NCBI GenBank assembly: GCA_017427685.1
Contig: JAFRSH010000011.1
Location: 1 to 64,000, forward strand
DNA: 64,000 nt
From: Lachnospiraceae bacterium
GTDB taxonomy: Bacteria; Bacillota; Clostridia; Lachnospirales; Lachnospiraceae
Direction of reading: 5' to 3'
Every line of letters starts with the position of its first letter. Position 1 is the stretch's first letter. The notes beneath the pieces are model-generated. The model saw only the letters and a program-made list of their open reading frames with translations. It had not been told where the DNA came from and searched no databases. The position numbers were made by a program, and so were the translations under genes. Shown here in pieces: positions 43,198 through 50,923 of the stretch.

Positions 43198-44427
43198 ATG
43201 ACAGACAATCAGATACCTACATTGACACTTGATCCCACAGCACAGACAGAGCAGGGCGGTCTTGCAGATCTCTCCGCTGTTTCGATCGCGACACCCGAAG
43301 CACCCGCAGCACCGAGTATCGGACTTACGCTTGATCCCGGTCAGGCAGCTTCGACCCAGACAGCCACCCAGGACGAGCGTGACAAGAATGCCGTTAAGAT
43401 CGACGAGAGCATGCTCACCGAAGAAGAGAAGAAGGTCGTCGCAGACTTCGCCAAGCAGATCGACATCAAGGATTCAAACCAGGTAATGTCGTACGGCTCC
43501 GCAGCTCAGAAGCATATCGCCAACTTCTCCGAGAGTGCTTTAAAGAACGTTAAGACACAGGATCTCGGAACGATCGGTGAAGCTCTTTCTTCACTTGTTG
43601 TTCAGCTCCGTACCATGGACGAGCCCCAGAAGAAGGGGATCGCAGGTTGGTTCCAGAAGAGAAAAAGAGACATTGAGGAGCTCAAGGCAACCTATGCCAA
43701 GGCAGAAGTCAACGTTGACAAGATCGTTGAGAAGCTCGAGGAGCATCAGGTCATCCTTATGAAGGATATCGCAACCTTTGACCAGATGTATGAGCTCAAC
43801 CTCAAGTACTATAAGGAACTCACGATGTACATCATCGCCGGCAAGAAGAAGCTCGAGGAAGTTCGCGCGGGCGAGCTTGAGGAGCTTAAGGCCAAGGCCA
43901 AGGAAACTGGTACTCAGGAAGACGCTCAGAAGTACAACGATCTCGCTAACCTTTGCGAGAGATTTGACAAGAAGATCCATGATCTTGAGCTTACAAGGAT
44001 GATCTCCATCCAGCTCGGACCTCAGACACGTCTGTTACAGAACAACGATACCCTCATGGTTGAGAAGATCCAGTCCTCGATCGTCAACACGATCCCGCTC
44101 TGGAAGTCACAGATGGTACTTGCTCTCGGAATCGAGCACGGACGTCAGGCAACAGCCGCTCAGGCAGCCGTTACCGAGATGACGAACGACCTCTTAAAGC
44201 GCAACTCCGAGGCACTCAAGATGGCTACCATCGATACAGCCAAGGAAGCAGAGCGTTCGATCGTCGATATCGAAACACTTAAGATCACAAACGAGAACCT
44301 TATCAATACTCTTGATGAGGTCATGAGAATACAGAACGAAGGCCGTCAGAAGCGCAGGGAAGCAGAAGCAGAGCTCGGTCGTATCGAGGGCGAGCTCAGA
44401 CAGAAGCTGCTTGAACTTCGCGGCTGA
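43198..44427 (+). CDS. telA: TelA-family toxic anion resistance protein
   Basis: A 409-residue cytoplasmic, largely helical protein. The N-terminal 60 residues are low complexity (Thr/Ala/Pro). The TelA core follows, including LTEEEKKVVADFAKQIDIKD, QRTMDEP-type GIAGWFQKRKRDIEELKA, the coiled coil, and LTRMISIQLGPQTRLLQNND with the C-terminal QMVLALGIEHGRQATAAQ. TelA proteins are associated with tellurite or other stress and with cell-envelope antibiotics in Listeria; mechanism uncertain. In operon with the XpaC gene (12-nt gap). Confidence 0.9.
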   Translation: MTDNQIPTLTLDPTAQTEQGGLADLSAVSIATPEAPAAPSIGLTLDPGQAASTQTATQDERDKNAVKIDESMLTEEEKKVVADFAKQIDIKDSNQVMSYGSAAQKHIANFSESALKNVKTQDLGTIGEALSSLVVQLRTMDEPQKKGIAGWFQKRKRDIEELKATYAKAEVNVDKIVEKLEEHQVILMKDIATFDQMYELNLKYYKELTMYIIAGKKKLEEVRAGELEELKAKAKETGTQEDAQKYNDLANLCERFDKKIHDLELTRMISIQLGPQTRLLQNNDTLMVEKIQSSIVNTIPLWKSQMVLALGIEHGRQATAAQAAVTEMTNDLLKRNSEALKMATIDTAKEAERSIVDIETLKITNENLINTLDEVMRIQNEGRQKRREAEAELGRIEGELRQKLLELRG

Positions 44428-44446
44428 CATACAGACGGAGTAAGGG

Positions 44447-45574
44447 ATGAAGTTTTTTAAGAAGATGGGCGTGGCTGTTGCTACGCTCGTGCTGGCGATA
44501 GCCGGCGCCGTGACGATCGGTAAGGTTCGCGAGTCCGGTTACACCGACCCTAACCCCTCATCCATACAGAGAGTCATGAAGGACTACCAGGACGAGGACG
44601 GCATGGCCGGCGTTACCGAGATGTGCAGGCAGTACGTTATCGATAATGCCAATGTGATAAACGCTGCGAGTGAGGACAGGATCGTCAACACCATTGCCAA
44701 TATGGCCCTGCGTGATGACGGGGTTATCGCCGTGGCTACTGAGAATTTCGCTGAAGGCGCGGTACAGGCGCCCGAAGACCTCAAGAAGACAGCCGAGAGA
44801 CTTTTTGACAGGATCGGTCTCAGGGACGACGAGGGTGCTGTCATGGTACTCGATGTTCAGAGCAAACAGTCCTATATGTACGATCCGAGCGGAAAGCTCT
44901 TCAGTGACATGAGCGACGCCGAGATCCGCAGTATTGAGGCGGCTATTCAGAAGGGCTTTGAGCTTGTCGATAAGGGCGACATGAACGGAGTCGGTACAGG
45001 TATCGCTGATGCGTATGATGTAGTAGCGAGACTTATCAGCGATCCTTCAGCTTTTCAGGACATGAACAATGCCTACGTTGTCGAAGAAGATGACGGCGAA
45101 GGCTTCAGTATCGTCGAGAAGACCGTTGACGGCGGTATCTCGATAGTTTCGGGTATCACCAAGACAGTTACCGGTATCGCCAGGACCGCGATAAAGATCA
45201 TAGCGACCGTGATCGGCGGTATCCCCATCATGTTTATTGTGATCGGCGGTATCATCTTCCTGCTCGTAAGATCGAACAAGAAGAAGAACGGACAGAACGG
45301 TCAGGGCGGTAAAGGCGCCCGTTCCGGAGCTCCCGGAGCACCCGGAAGAGGACACAGAGGTCCCGCCGGTTTACGGAACGGTCGTAATCTCAGCCAGTCA
45401 GGCAACATCGATACGAGCAAGATCTCAACAGAAGGCTCGACATATCGCTGGTCGGCCAACAAGAACCCTTACTCTGGCCTTAACAAGGGCAAGGGTGATA
45501 TGAGCGGCTTCGTCTTCCCGAACGACTTCGGAAGCGGAGAGAACAGCGATCAGGGCACGAACCAAACGAGGTAG
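44447..45574 (+). CDS. TPM-domain membrane protein
   Basis: A 375-residue protein with an N-terminal hydrophobic segment (VAVATLVLAIAGAV), an extracytoplasmic TPM domain (about 60-190: YVIDNANVINAASEDRIV ... LDVQSKQSYMYDPSGKLFSD), a second membrane helix near 255-275 (IMFIVIGGIIFLLV) and a Gly/Asn-rich tail (from 280) predicted to be cytoplasmic or disordered. TPM domains occur in photosystem repair factors and in many bacterial envelope proteins; function here unknown. Third gene of the xpaC-telA operon. Confidence 0.78.
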   Translation: MKFFKKMGVAVATLVLAIAGAVTIGKVRESGYTDPNPSSIQRVMKDYQDEDGMAGVTEMCRQYVIDNANVINAASEDRIVNTIANMALRDDGVIAVATENFAEGAVQAPEDLKKTAERLFDRIGLRDDEGAVMVLDVQSKQSYMYDPSGKLFSDMSDAEIRSIEAAIQKGFELVDKGDMNGVGTGIADAYDVVARLISDPSAFQDMNNAYVVEEDDGEGFSIVEKTVDGGISIVSGITKTVTGIARTAIKIIATVIGGIPIMFIVIGGIIFLLVRSNKKKNGQNGQGGKGARSGAPGAPGRGHRGPAGLRNGRNLSQSGNIDTSKISTEGSTYRWSANKNPYSGLNKGKGDMSGFVFPNDFGSGENSDQGTNQTR

Positions 45575-45579
45575 ATCAC

Positions 45580-46599
45580 ATGAAATATTTGGTAACCGGT
45601 GCTGCCGGTTTTATCGGTACCAACTTTGTTTACCACATGCTTGAAAAGCATCCGTCGGATCTGATAGTCGGTATCGACAATCTTTCGTACGCCGGTAACA
45701 TTAAGAACCTGAAAAAAGCACAGGAAAACAGTAACTTCGTATTCAGACAGGCGGACATCACGGATCAGGACGCCATGACGGCGCTCTTTAAGGAGTTTGG
45801 GTTTGACTATGTCATAAACTTTGCGGCGCAGACGCATGTCGACAGATCGATCGTGGATCCCGGGATCTTTGTCAAGACGAACGTCCTCGGCACACAGATC
45901 CTCCTCGACCTCGCCAGGGAGACCGGAGTAAAGCGCTTCCATCAGATCGGTACCGATGAAGTGTACGGAGACCTTCCCCTCGAGGCTACCGACCAATTCT
46001 TTGTTGAGACACTGCCCCTTAAGGCAAGCAGCCCCTACTCGGCATCAAAGGCGGCAGCGGATCTGCTCGCCCTTTCCTATAACAGAACATTCGGGCTTCC
46101 CGTTACGGTGAGCCGATGCAGCAATAACTACGGCCCCTACCAGTTCCCCGAGAAGCTCATCCCGCTCATGCTCATTAACGCACTTAATGACAAGAACCTC
46201 CCTGTATACGGCGACGGCATGAACGTCAGGGACTGGCTTTATGTTGAGGATCACTGCGAAGCGGTGGACACCATCCTTCATAACGGTCGCGACGGTGAGG
46301 TCTACAACGTCGGCGGACACAACGAGATGCACAATATAGACATCATAAAGATCATCCTTAAGGAGCTCGGCAAACCCGAGAGCCTGATCACCTTCGTTAC
46401 GGACAGGAAGGGACATGACCTTCGCTACGCGATCGACCCCACCAAGATCCACAACGAGCTCGGATGGTTACCGCAGACAAAGTTCGCAGACGGCATCAAG
46501 TCTACGATCCGGTGGTATCTCGACAACAAGGATTGGTGGGAAGAGATCGTCTCGGGCGAGTACCGTGAGTACTACAGGAAGATGTACGAGAACAGGTGA
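45580..46599 (+). CDS. rfbB: dTDP-glucose 4,6-dehydratase
   Basis: A 339-residue SDR enzyme that converts dTDP-glucose to dTDP-4-keto-6-deoxyglucose, the second step of dTDP-rhamnose and related sugars. NAD-binding motif TGAAGFIG (6-13), THVDRSI, TDEVYGDL, the active YSASK, and SNNYGPYQFPEKLIP are all present. Length is right for RmlB. It stands alone with no rmlA, rmlC or rmlD nearby. It starts 5 nt after the TPM gene and GAGGTAG is its ribosome site, so it may be read from the upstream promoter. Confidence 0.93.
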   Translation: MKYLVTGAAGFIGTNFVYHMLEKHPSDLIVGIDNLSYAGNIKNLKKAQENSNFVFRQADITDQDAMTALFKEFGFDYVINFAAQTHVDRSIVDPGIFVKTNVLGTQILLDLARETGVKRFHQIGTDEVYGDLPLEATDQFFVETLPLKASSPYSASKAAADLLALSYNRTFGLPVTVSRCSNNYGPYQFPEKLIPLMLINALNDKNLPVYGDGMNVRDWLYVEDHCEAVDTILHNGRDGEVYNVGGHNEMHNIDIIKIILKELGKPESLITFVTDRKGHDLRYAIDPTKIHNELGWLPQTKFADGIKSTIRWYLDNKDWWEEIVSGEYREYYRKMYENR

Positions 46600-46691
46600 C
46601 GACAAAGAACTGTCGGTTTACCTACTTTTTTGACGAAATAAAACGATCGGGATAAGGAAGAGAAATAGGATCCTTTTTTGAAAAATAGTAC

Positions 46692-46720
46692 TTGCGTTTT
46701 TACGTCGCCTGCTATATAAT
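46692..46720 (+). promoter_or_regulatory. Promoter of tRNA-Gln
   Basis: TTGCGT (46692-46697), 17-nt spacer, TATAAT (46715-46720), 20 nt before the tRNA. Confidence 0.7.
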
Positions 46721-46740
46721 GGCACATGTTGGTTGAACAA

Positions 46741-46812
46741 AGGGCTATCGCCAAACGGTAAGGCAACGGACTCTGACTCCGTCATTTCAAGGTTCGAATC
46801 CTTGTAGCCCTG
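46741..46812 (+). tRNA. tRNA-Gln (anticodon CTG)
   Basis: A 72-nt cloverleaf. Acceptor AGGGCTA pairs with TAGCCCT, discriminator G at 46812. Anticodon stem ACGGA/TCCGT holds loop CTCTGAC with anticodon CTG (reads CAG). T-loop GTTCGAATC is normal. CCA is not encoded. Confidence 0.93.
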
Positions 46813-46816
46813 TTTT

Positions 46817-46848
46817 AGGAACCGAAGTGCTTCGGTTCCTTTTGTTTT
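46817..46848 (+). terminator. Terminator after tRNA-Gln
   Basis: AGGAACCGAAG (46817-46827) pairs with CTTCGGTTCCT (46830-46840) and is followed by TTTGTTTT. Confidence 0.85.
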
Positions 46849-46953
46849 GTATAAATCACAGATCCAAAATACAATAGCCTTGTGCAGGCTAAAGTGTTGG
46901 GTGAGGATCGGAAGCGGATAAAACCGTTTCTTAAGAACAGGAGGAATTGCGTA

Positions 46954-47904
46954 ATGGAGTGGTTTCTGGCGATCACATCCCTTTTGGCCGGAATAATACT
47001 GGTTGCCAAGGGCGGAGACTTTTTTGTGGATGCTGCGAGCTGGATGGCAAAGGCAGCGGGCATCCCCACCTTTATCGTCGGAGCAACGGTTGTCAGTATC
47101 GCAACGACACTTCCCGAGATAATAGTTTCGGTTATGGCTGCCGCCGAAGGCAAGGCAGCCATGGCCGTCGGTAACGCGGTCGGCTCCGTTACGGCCAACA
47201 CGGCCATGATCATGGCGATAGCGTTTATCTTCATGAAGGTCACCATCGTTCTCAAGGATTACCTTGTTCAGTGTCTGCTCCTCATCGCCACGGGCATCAT
47301 CCTTATCTTCGGTTGCTACAGCGGAGCGCTTTCTGTTTGGGCTGCCATCGTTCTCATTACAATCTTTGCGGTTCATATGTTCGTCAACGTTCGCCTCGCC
47401 AAGAAGCACAGCGCTGCGAACAAGGAGGCCGAGAGCACGGTCAGCAAGGATAGGAAAACAGTTCTCATAAACATTGTCAAATTCGTGGGTGGCGCGGCTG
47501 CCATTGTTGTAGGATCAAGATTCCTTGTCAACGGCGGTAGCGATCTTGCGACGCTCCTCGGAGTTCCCGAAAGGATCGTAGCGGTCACTGTTGTGGCTAT
47601 CGGAACATCGATCCCCGAGCTCGTGACCACGATCACTGCGGTCAGGAAGAAGGAGTACGGCCTCTCGGTCGGCAATATCGTCGGTGCGAATCTGATCGAC
47701 CTTTCTCTGATCCTTCCGCTCTGCAGCATCGTGTCCGGACAGAGACTTCCCGTTAGTGAACAGAGCGCCTTCATCGATATCCCTGTATGTCTCGGAGTAA
47801 CGCTTATAGCCATCGTGCCGCTTCTTATCCGCAGGAAGGCTTCGAAGATCCAGGGAATCGTACTGCTCGCCGCTTATGTGACTTATTTGATATTTACGGT
47901 CTGA
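46954..47904 (+). CDS. Calcium/sodium antiporter of the CaCA family (YrbG-like)
   Basis: A 316-residue membrane exchanger with about ten helices in two inverted repeats. Repeat 1 has VGATVVSIATTLPEIIVSVMAA and the acidic GNAVGSV; repeat 2 has VAVTVVAIGTSIPELVTTITAV and GNIVGANLIDLSLIL. The two Pro-Glu pairs and GN-x-VG motifs are those that bind cation in the family. It exchanges Na+ or H+ for Ca2+ across the cytoplasmic membrane. ATG 46954 has AGGAGG at proper distance; an upstream in-frame start would add 24 basic residues. Confidence 0.92.
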   Translation: MEWFLAITSLLAGIILVAKGGDFFVDAASWMAKAAGIPTFIVGATVVSIATTLPEIIVSVMAAAEGKAAMAVGNAVGSVTANTAMIMAIAFIFMKVTIVLKDYLVQCLLLIATGIILIFGCYSGALSVWAAIVLITIFAVHMFVNVRLAKKHSAANKEAESTVSKDRKTVLINIVKFVGGAAAIVVGSRFLVNGGSDLATLLGVPERIVAVTVVAIGTSIPELVTTITAVRKKEYGLSVGNIVGANLIDLSLILPLCSIVSGQRLPVSEQSAFIDIPVCLGVTLIAIVPLLIRRKASKIQGIVLLAAYVTYLIFTV

Positions 47905-47964
47905 ATTCCATGGATTCTCCCGGAGCGTAATATAAGTTTGTAAAGACTAGAATAAACGACAAAC

Positions 47965-48108
47965 GGCTCTCGCTGCCACGTCGTATTTTTTCCAAACACG
48001 TTTTCACTCTGTGTTCGGACGTAGCGGTACATAAGTGACCATAGTACGGTACACTAAGTACCGACGTCCTCAACAGGTTTGGAAAAAACAGACGGGCGCG
48101 CTCGAGCC
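47965..48108. other. Long imperfect hairpin (144 nt), possible structured RNA or repeat
   Basis: Nested inverted pairs share one centre: GGCTC/GAGCC (47965-47969, 48104-48108), TTTTTTCCAAAC/GTTTGGAAAAAA (47986-47997, 48077-48088), GGACGT/ACGTCC (48017-48022, 48064-48069) and CGGTAC/GTACCG (48025-48030, 48058-48063), with internal loops between. T-rich runs follow on the right (TATTTTT, then seven T). It lies in a 296-nt gap without a gene. It may be a strong terminator, a non-coding RNA or a dispersed repeat. Confidence 0.6.
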
Positions 48109-48227
48109 TATTTTTAATGCTTTTTTTAGATTTTTTTGGTAAAATGAGTACTGTTGAGTTTTGAAGAATAACTTATCAAGGAGTTCAAAGGGAATAATTC
48201 TTGAACACCACTATGAGGGGAATCAAT

Positions 48228-49700
48228 ATGGCAAAAGAACAAAAGAAGCAAAAGGATCAAAAAGTCTTAAAAATCAAAAAAGTACATCTCTCAGCGGCGA
48301 CTGTCTCCGTAGATATCGGGGACGGTAGTGAAAGAGGGGCTTATGTCGGACAGGGTTATATCCTGAATAAGCTTGGGAGGCCGCACAGGGCGGTCAGTAT
48401 CATGTACTGCTATTATCCGCTTGATGAGGCATGGCCCAAGCGCGCGAGCGAGGCGTATCCCGATAAGGAGGTCACATTTGCGTGGGACTATCCTTATGAT
48501 GATTATTTTCCTTATCTCGGAGGGCTCGGAGGAAGTACGGATGGTGAGCCCTTTACCTGCATGCGTGATATCAGGCAGCATGGGCAGGAGGTCATCCTGA
48601 CACTCACGGTCGACCCGAAGGTCGGGGATGAGCACATCATCGCGATAGCGAAGGATTTGAGGCCCTTCGGACGGATCATGCTCAGGATGAACCATGAATG
48701 TACGGGCAACTGGTTCTCGTTCACCAAGAGAGCCTCTTACCGGGAGATCGCCGATTTCTTTGTAAGGTTTAAGAAGATCATGTCCGAATACGCACCGAAT
48801 GTGCGCATGATACTTTGTGCAGGTGCCGTTATGGACAAAAAACACCCTGAACTCGAGATGGAGAAAGAGTTTAACGAGGCAGGAAGGGTCGCTGACATCT
48901 GGAGTATCGACAGGTATATCGGCCTTAACTGGGGATGGCCTTTTGAGGTTGCCGAGAAGACCAACAACTCTCACAGCCTTGAAAGCGCAAAGAAGAATTA
49001 CGAGCTCACAAAGATGAGCTATAAGCGTTACTGCGAGATCTATGGCACGAAGAAACCTTTCGTTATGTCGGAGGTCAATGCGGATGGAGACGTTGCCGGG
49101 CCCTTCAAGCAGGCAAAGGTGATGAAGGACTTTTATACATTGTTTAAAAAGGATCCCGAGCACTGGGCAAGCGCGATCACGCTCTACCAGTTCAGGGACG
49201 ACGGAAGACTCGGACTCGAGTTTACGGATCCCTCCGATCCTTCTGTCGGGATCGAGTGGCCGCTTATGGACACTTACCGCGAGATCATAAACGATCCGTT
49301 CTTTACGCCGCAGCTAAAGCAGGGAAAGACCGAGAAGCTCCCCGTAACGCTCAGATGGGGCAGCTCGGAAGATTCAGACGGGATCGCGATAGAGCTCGAT
49401 ATGGAGAAGAATCCCGTTTTTGCTGAGGTGAATTTCCCGGAGTCGCTCGTACCGGCCAATCTTATGCTTGAGATCAACGGCAGATGGTTCCGTAAAGCAC
49501 CCGGAGCGAGATTCGTCGATCTCATGTCGGCATTTTATAAAAAGAAGCTGAACGGTGCATGCAAGCTCAACCTTAACATTTTTGCACCGCCCGCTTTGGG
49601 AGAGAACGATCCCTCGCAGGGAGACGACTGGGCAACGAACTATTATTTCACGCTCACGGAACTGCCGTCTGTGAGGCTCAGATTCGAACCCATAGTGTGA
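48228..49700 (+). CDS. GH26-like glycosidase (beta-mannanase type), cytoplasmic
   Basis: A 490-residue protein. A TIM-barrel domain (about 50-350) carries RMNHECTGNWFSF, like the GH26 acid/base site with E157, and VMSEVNADGD with candidate nucleophile E282. Aromatic and Asp-rich loops (WDYPYDDYFPYLGG, WSIDRYIGLNWGWPF) resemble mannan-binding clefts. The C-terminal domain (about 370-490) is beta-rich and may bind carbohydrate. No signal peptide is present: the N terminus is MAKEQKKQKDQKVLKIKK. ATG 48228 follows GAGGGGA. The assignment rests on these motifs and could be another clan A glycosidase. Confidence 0.6.
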   Translation: MAKEQKKQKDQKVLKIKKVHLSAATVSVDIGDGSERGAYVGQGYILNKLGRPHRAVSIMYCYYPLDEAWPKRASEAYPDKEVTFAWDYPYDDYFPYLGGLGGSTDGEPFTCMRDIRQHGQEVILTLTVDPKVGDEHIIAIAKDLRPFGRIMLRMNHECTGNWFSFTKRASYREIADFFVRFKKIMSEYAPNVRMILCAGAVMDKKHPELEMEKEFNEAGRVADIWSIDRYIGLNWGWPFEVAEKTNNSHSLESAKKNYELTKMSYKRYCEIYGTKKPFVMSEVNADGDVAGPFKQAKVMKDFYTLFKKDPEHWASAITLYQFRDDGRLGLEFTDPSDPSVGIEWPLMDTYREIINDPFFTPQLKQGKTEKLPVTLRWGSSEDSDGIAIELDMEKNPVFAEVNFPESLVPANLMLEINGRWFRKAPGARFVDLMSAFYKKKLNGACKLNLNIFAPPALGENDPSQGDDWATNYYFTLTELPSVRLRFEPIV

Positions 49701-49756
49701 TGACGACGTGACGAATACCGCCCTATCACCATATTTTGATCGAATCACCTTGGGGG

Positions 49757-49785
49757 TTGCGTGAAACACCATAATCTGTCATAAT
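49757..49785 (+). promoter_or_regulatory. Promoter of the transglutaminase lipoprotein gene
   Basis: TTGCGT (49757-49762), 17-nt spacer, CATAAT (49780-49785), 29 nt before the ATG. Confidence 0.5.
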
Positions 49786-49814
49786 GTTATAGATTATAAG
49801 GGGTTAAAAGATCA

Positions 49815-50879
49815 ATGAGTACTTCAAGAAACAAGACCGTACTCGTGACCTTATGCCTTTTTGTGTGTGTGATCGCATGGAGCTGCTTTATGACGGGCTG
49901 TTCGTCAGGGGCGGGTGGCTCTGCCACTGCGTCGTCAGGTGCTTCTCAGGCAGAGACGCCGGTGGCACAGGAAAGTGAGAGTGCTCCTTCGTCCGTCGCC
50001 GAGAAGTCGGATGGATCGATCGGTGAACCTACACAGGCCGGCATAGGCGTCAGTGAGACGGAACAGAATACACAACCGGACGAGACTGTCGGCACAGCAG
50101 AAGAGACAGTCACACCGGACAGTGAGCAGCCGGAAGAAAGCACTCGGGAAGAGCAGAATGAGCCGGACGAGCCGGAGGAACCGGAGGTCCCCGACACGAC
50201 ACCTCCCGTGTTTAAAGAATACCGCAGCCATCTCGTCTATATCGGCGACACCGTATCCTACAGAAGCGGCGTGATCCTTACCGATGACAGCGGTGAAGAG
50301 CCCGTTCTTACGATCGATTCTTCACAGGTCAACCTTAAGGAAGCCGGAGAATACCCCCTGACTTACACAGCCACAGACGCCGCGGGTAACTCTGCGACAT
50401 GCGAGGTCACGGTCGTTGTCAGGGAACGCGAGGAAGTCACCCAGGAGATGCTCGACGCCAGAGCGGACGAGATCATGGAGAAGGTCCTCGGAGACGCACC
50501 GCGCGACATGGAAGCGCTTGAGACACTCTTTAAGTGGACCAAGAAGAACATCCATTACGTCAATTATTTCGAACAGAACGATGATATCTCGGCAGCATGG
50601 GAAGGACTCGTTTACGAGAGAGGAGACTGTTACGTCTATGCCTGCGCATCGAAGGAACTCCTCACCCGCGCCGGATTCAAAAACGATATGATCAGGACCG
50701 CGAGACATTACTGGAATCTCGTGGATCTCGGAGAGGGCTGGTACCATTACGATACATGCCCCAGAAAAGACAAGCCTTACTTCTTTATGTGGGGCGACAA
50801 TGAACTTATGGAATATTCGAAGGCCAACGGTAATTCGCACGACTACGACCACACGAAGTGGCCGGACGTTGTGCCGTAA
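49815..50879 (+). CDS. Lipoprotein with Ig-like domain and transglutaminase-like protease domain
   Basis: A 354-residue lipoprotein: signal ending SCFMTGC (lipobox MTGC), a Ser/Thr/Glu-rich linker (35-130), an Ig-like domain of the DUF5011 type (DTTPPVFKEY ... GEYPLTYTATDAAGNSATCEV, 130-205) and a transglutaminase-like domain (about 225-354). The triad is in GDCYVYACASK (Cys), RTARHYWNLV (His) and YHYDTCPR (Asp). Such proteins are thought to be cysteine proteases or crosslinkers at the cell surface. ATG follows AAGGGG. Confidence 0.85.
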   Translation: MSTSRNKTVLVTLCLFVCVIAWSCFMTGCSSGAGGSATASSGASQAETPVAQESESAPSSVAEKSDGSIGEPTQAGIGVSETEQNTQPDETVGTAEETVTPDSEQPEESTREEQNEPDEPEEPEVPDTTPPVFKEYRSHLVYIGDTVSYRSGVILTDDSGEEPVLTIDSSQVNLKEAGEYPLTYTATDAAGNSATCEVTVVVREREEVTQEMLDARADEIMEKVLGDAPRDMEALETLFKWTKKNIHYVNYFEQNDDISAAWEGLVYERGDCYVYACASKELLTRAGFKNDMIRTARHYWNLVDLGEGWYHYDTCPRKDKPYFFMWGDNELMEYSKANGNSHDYDHTKWPDVVP

Positions 50880-50923
50880 GGGATGAGCCTGACGACAGAG
50901 TATACAGAGAGAGGAGCAGAGCA

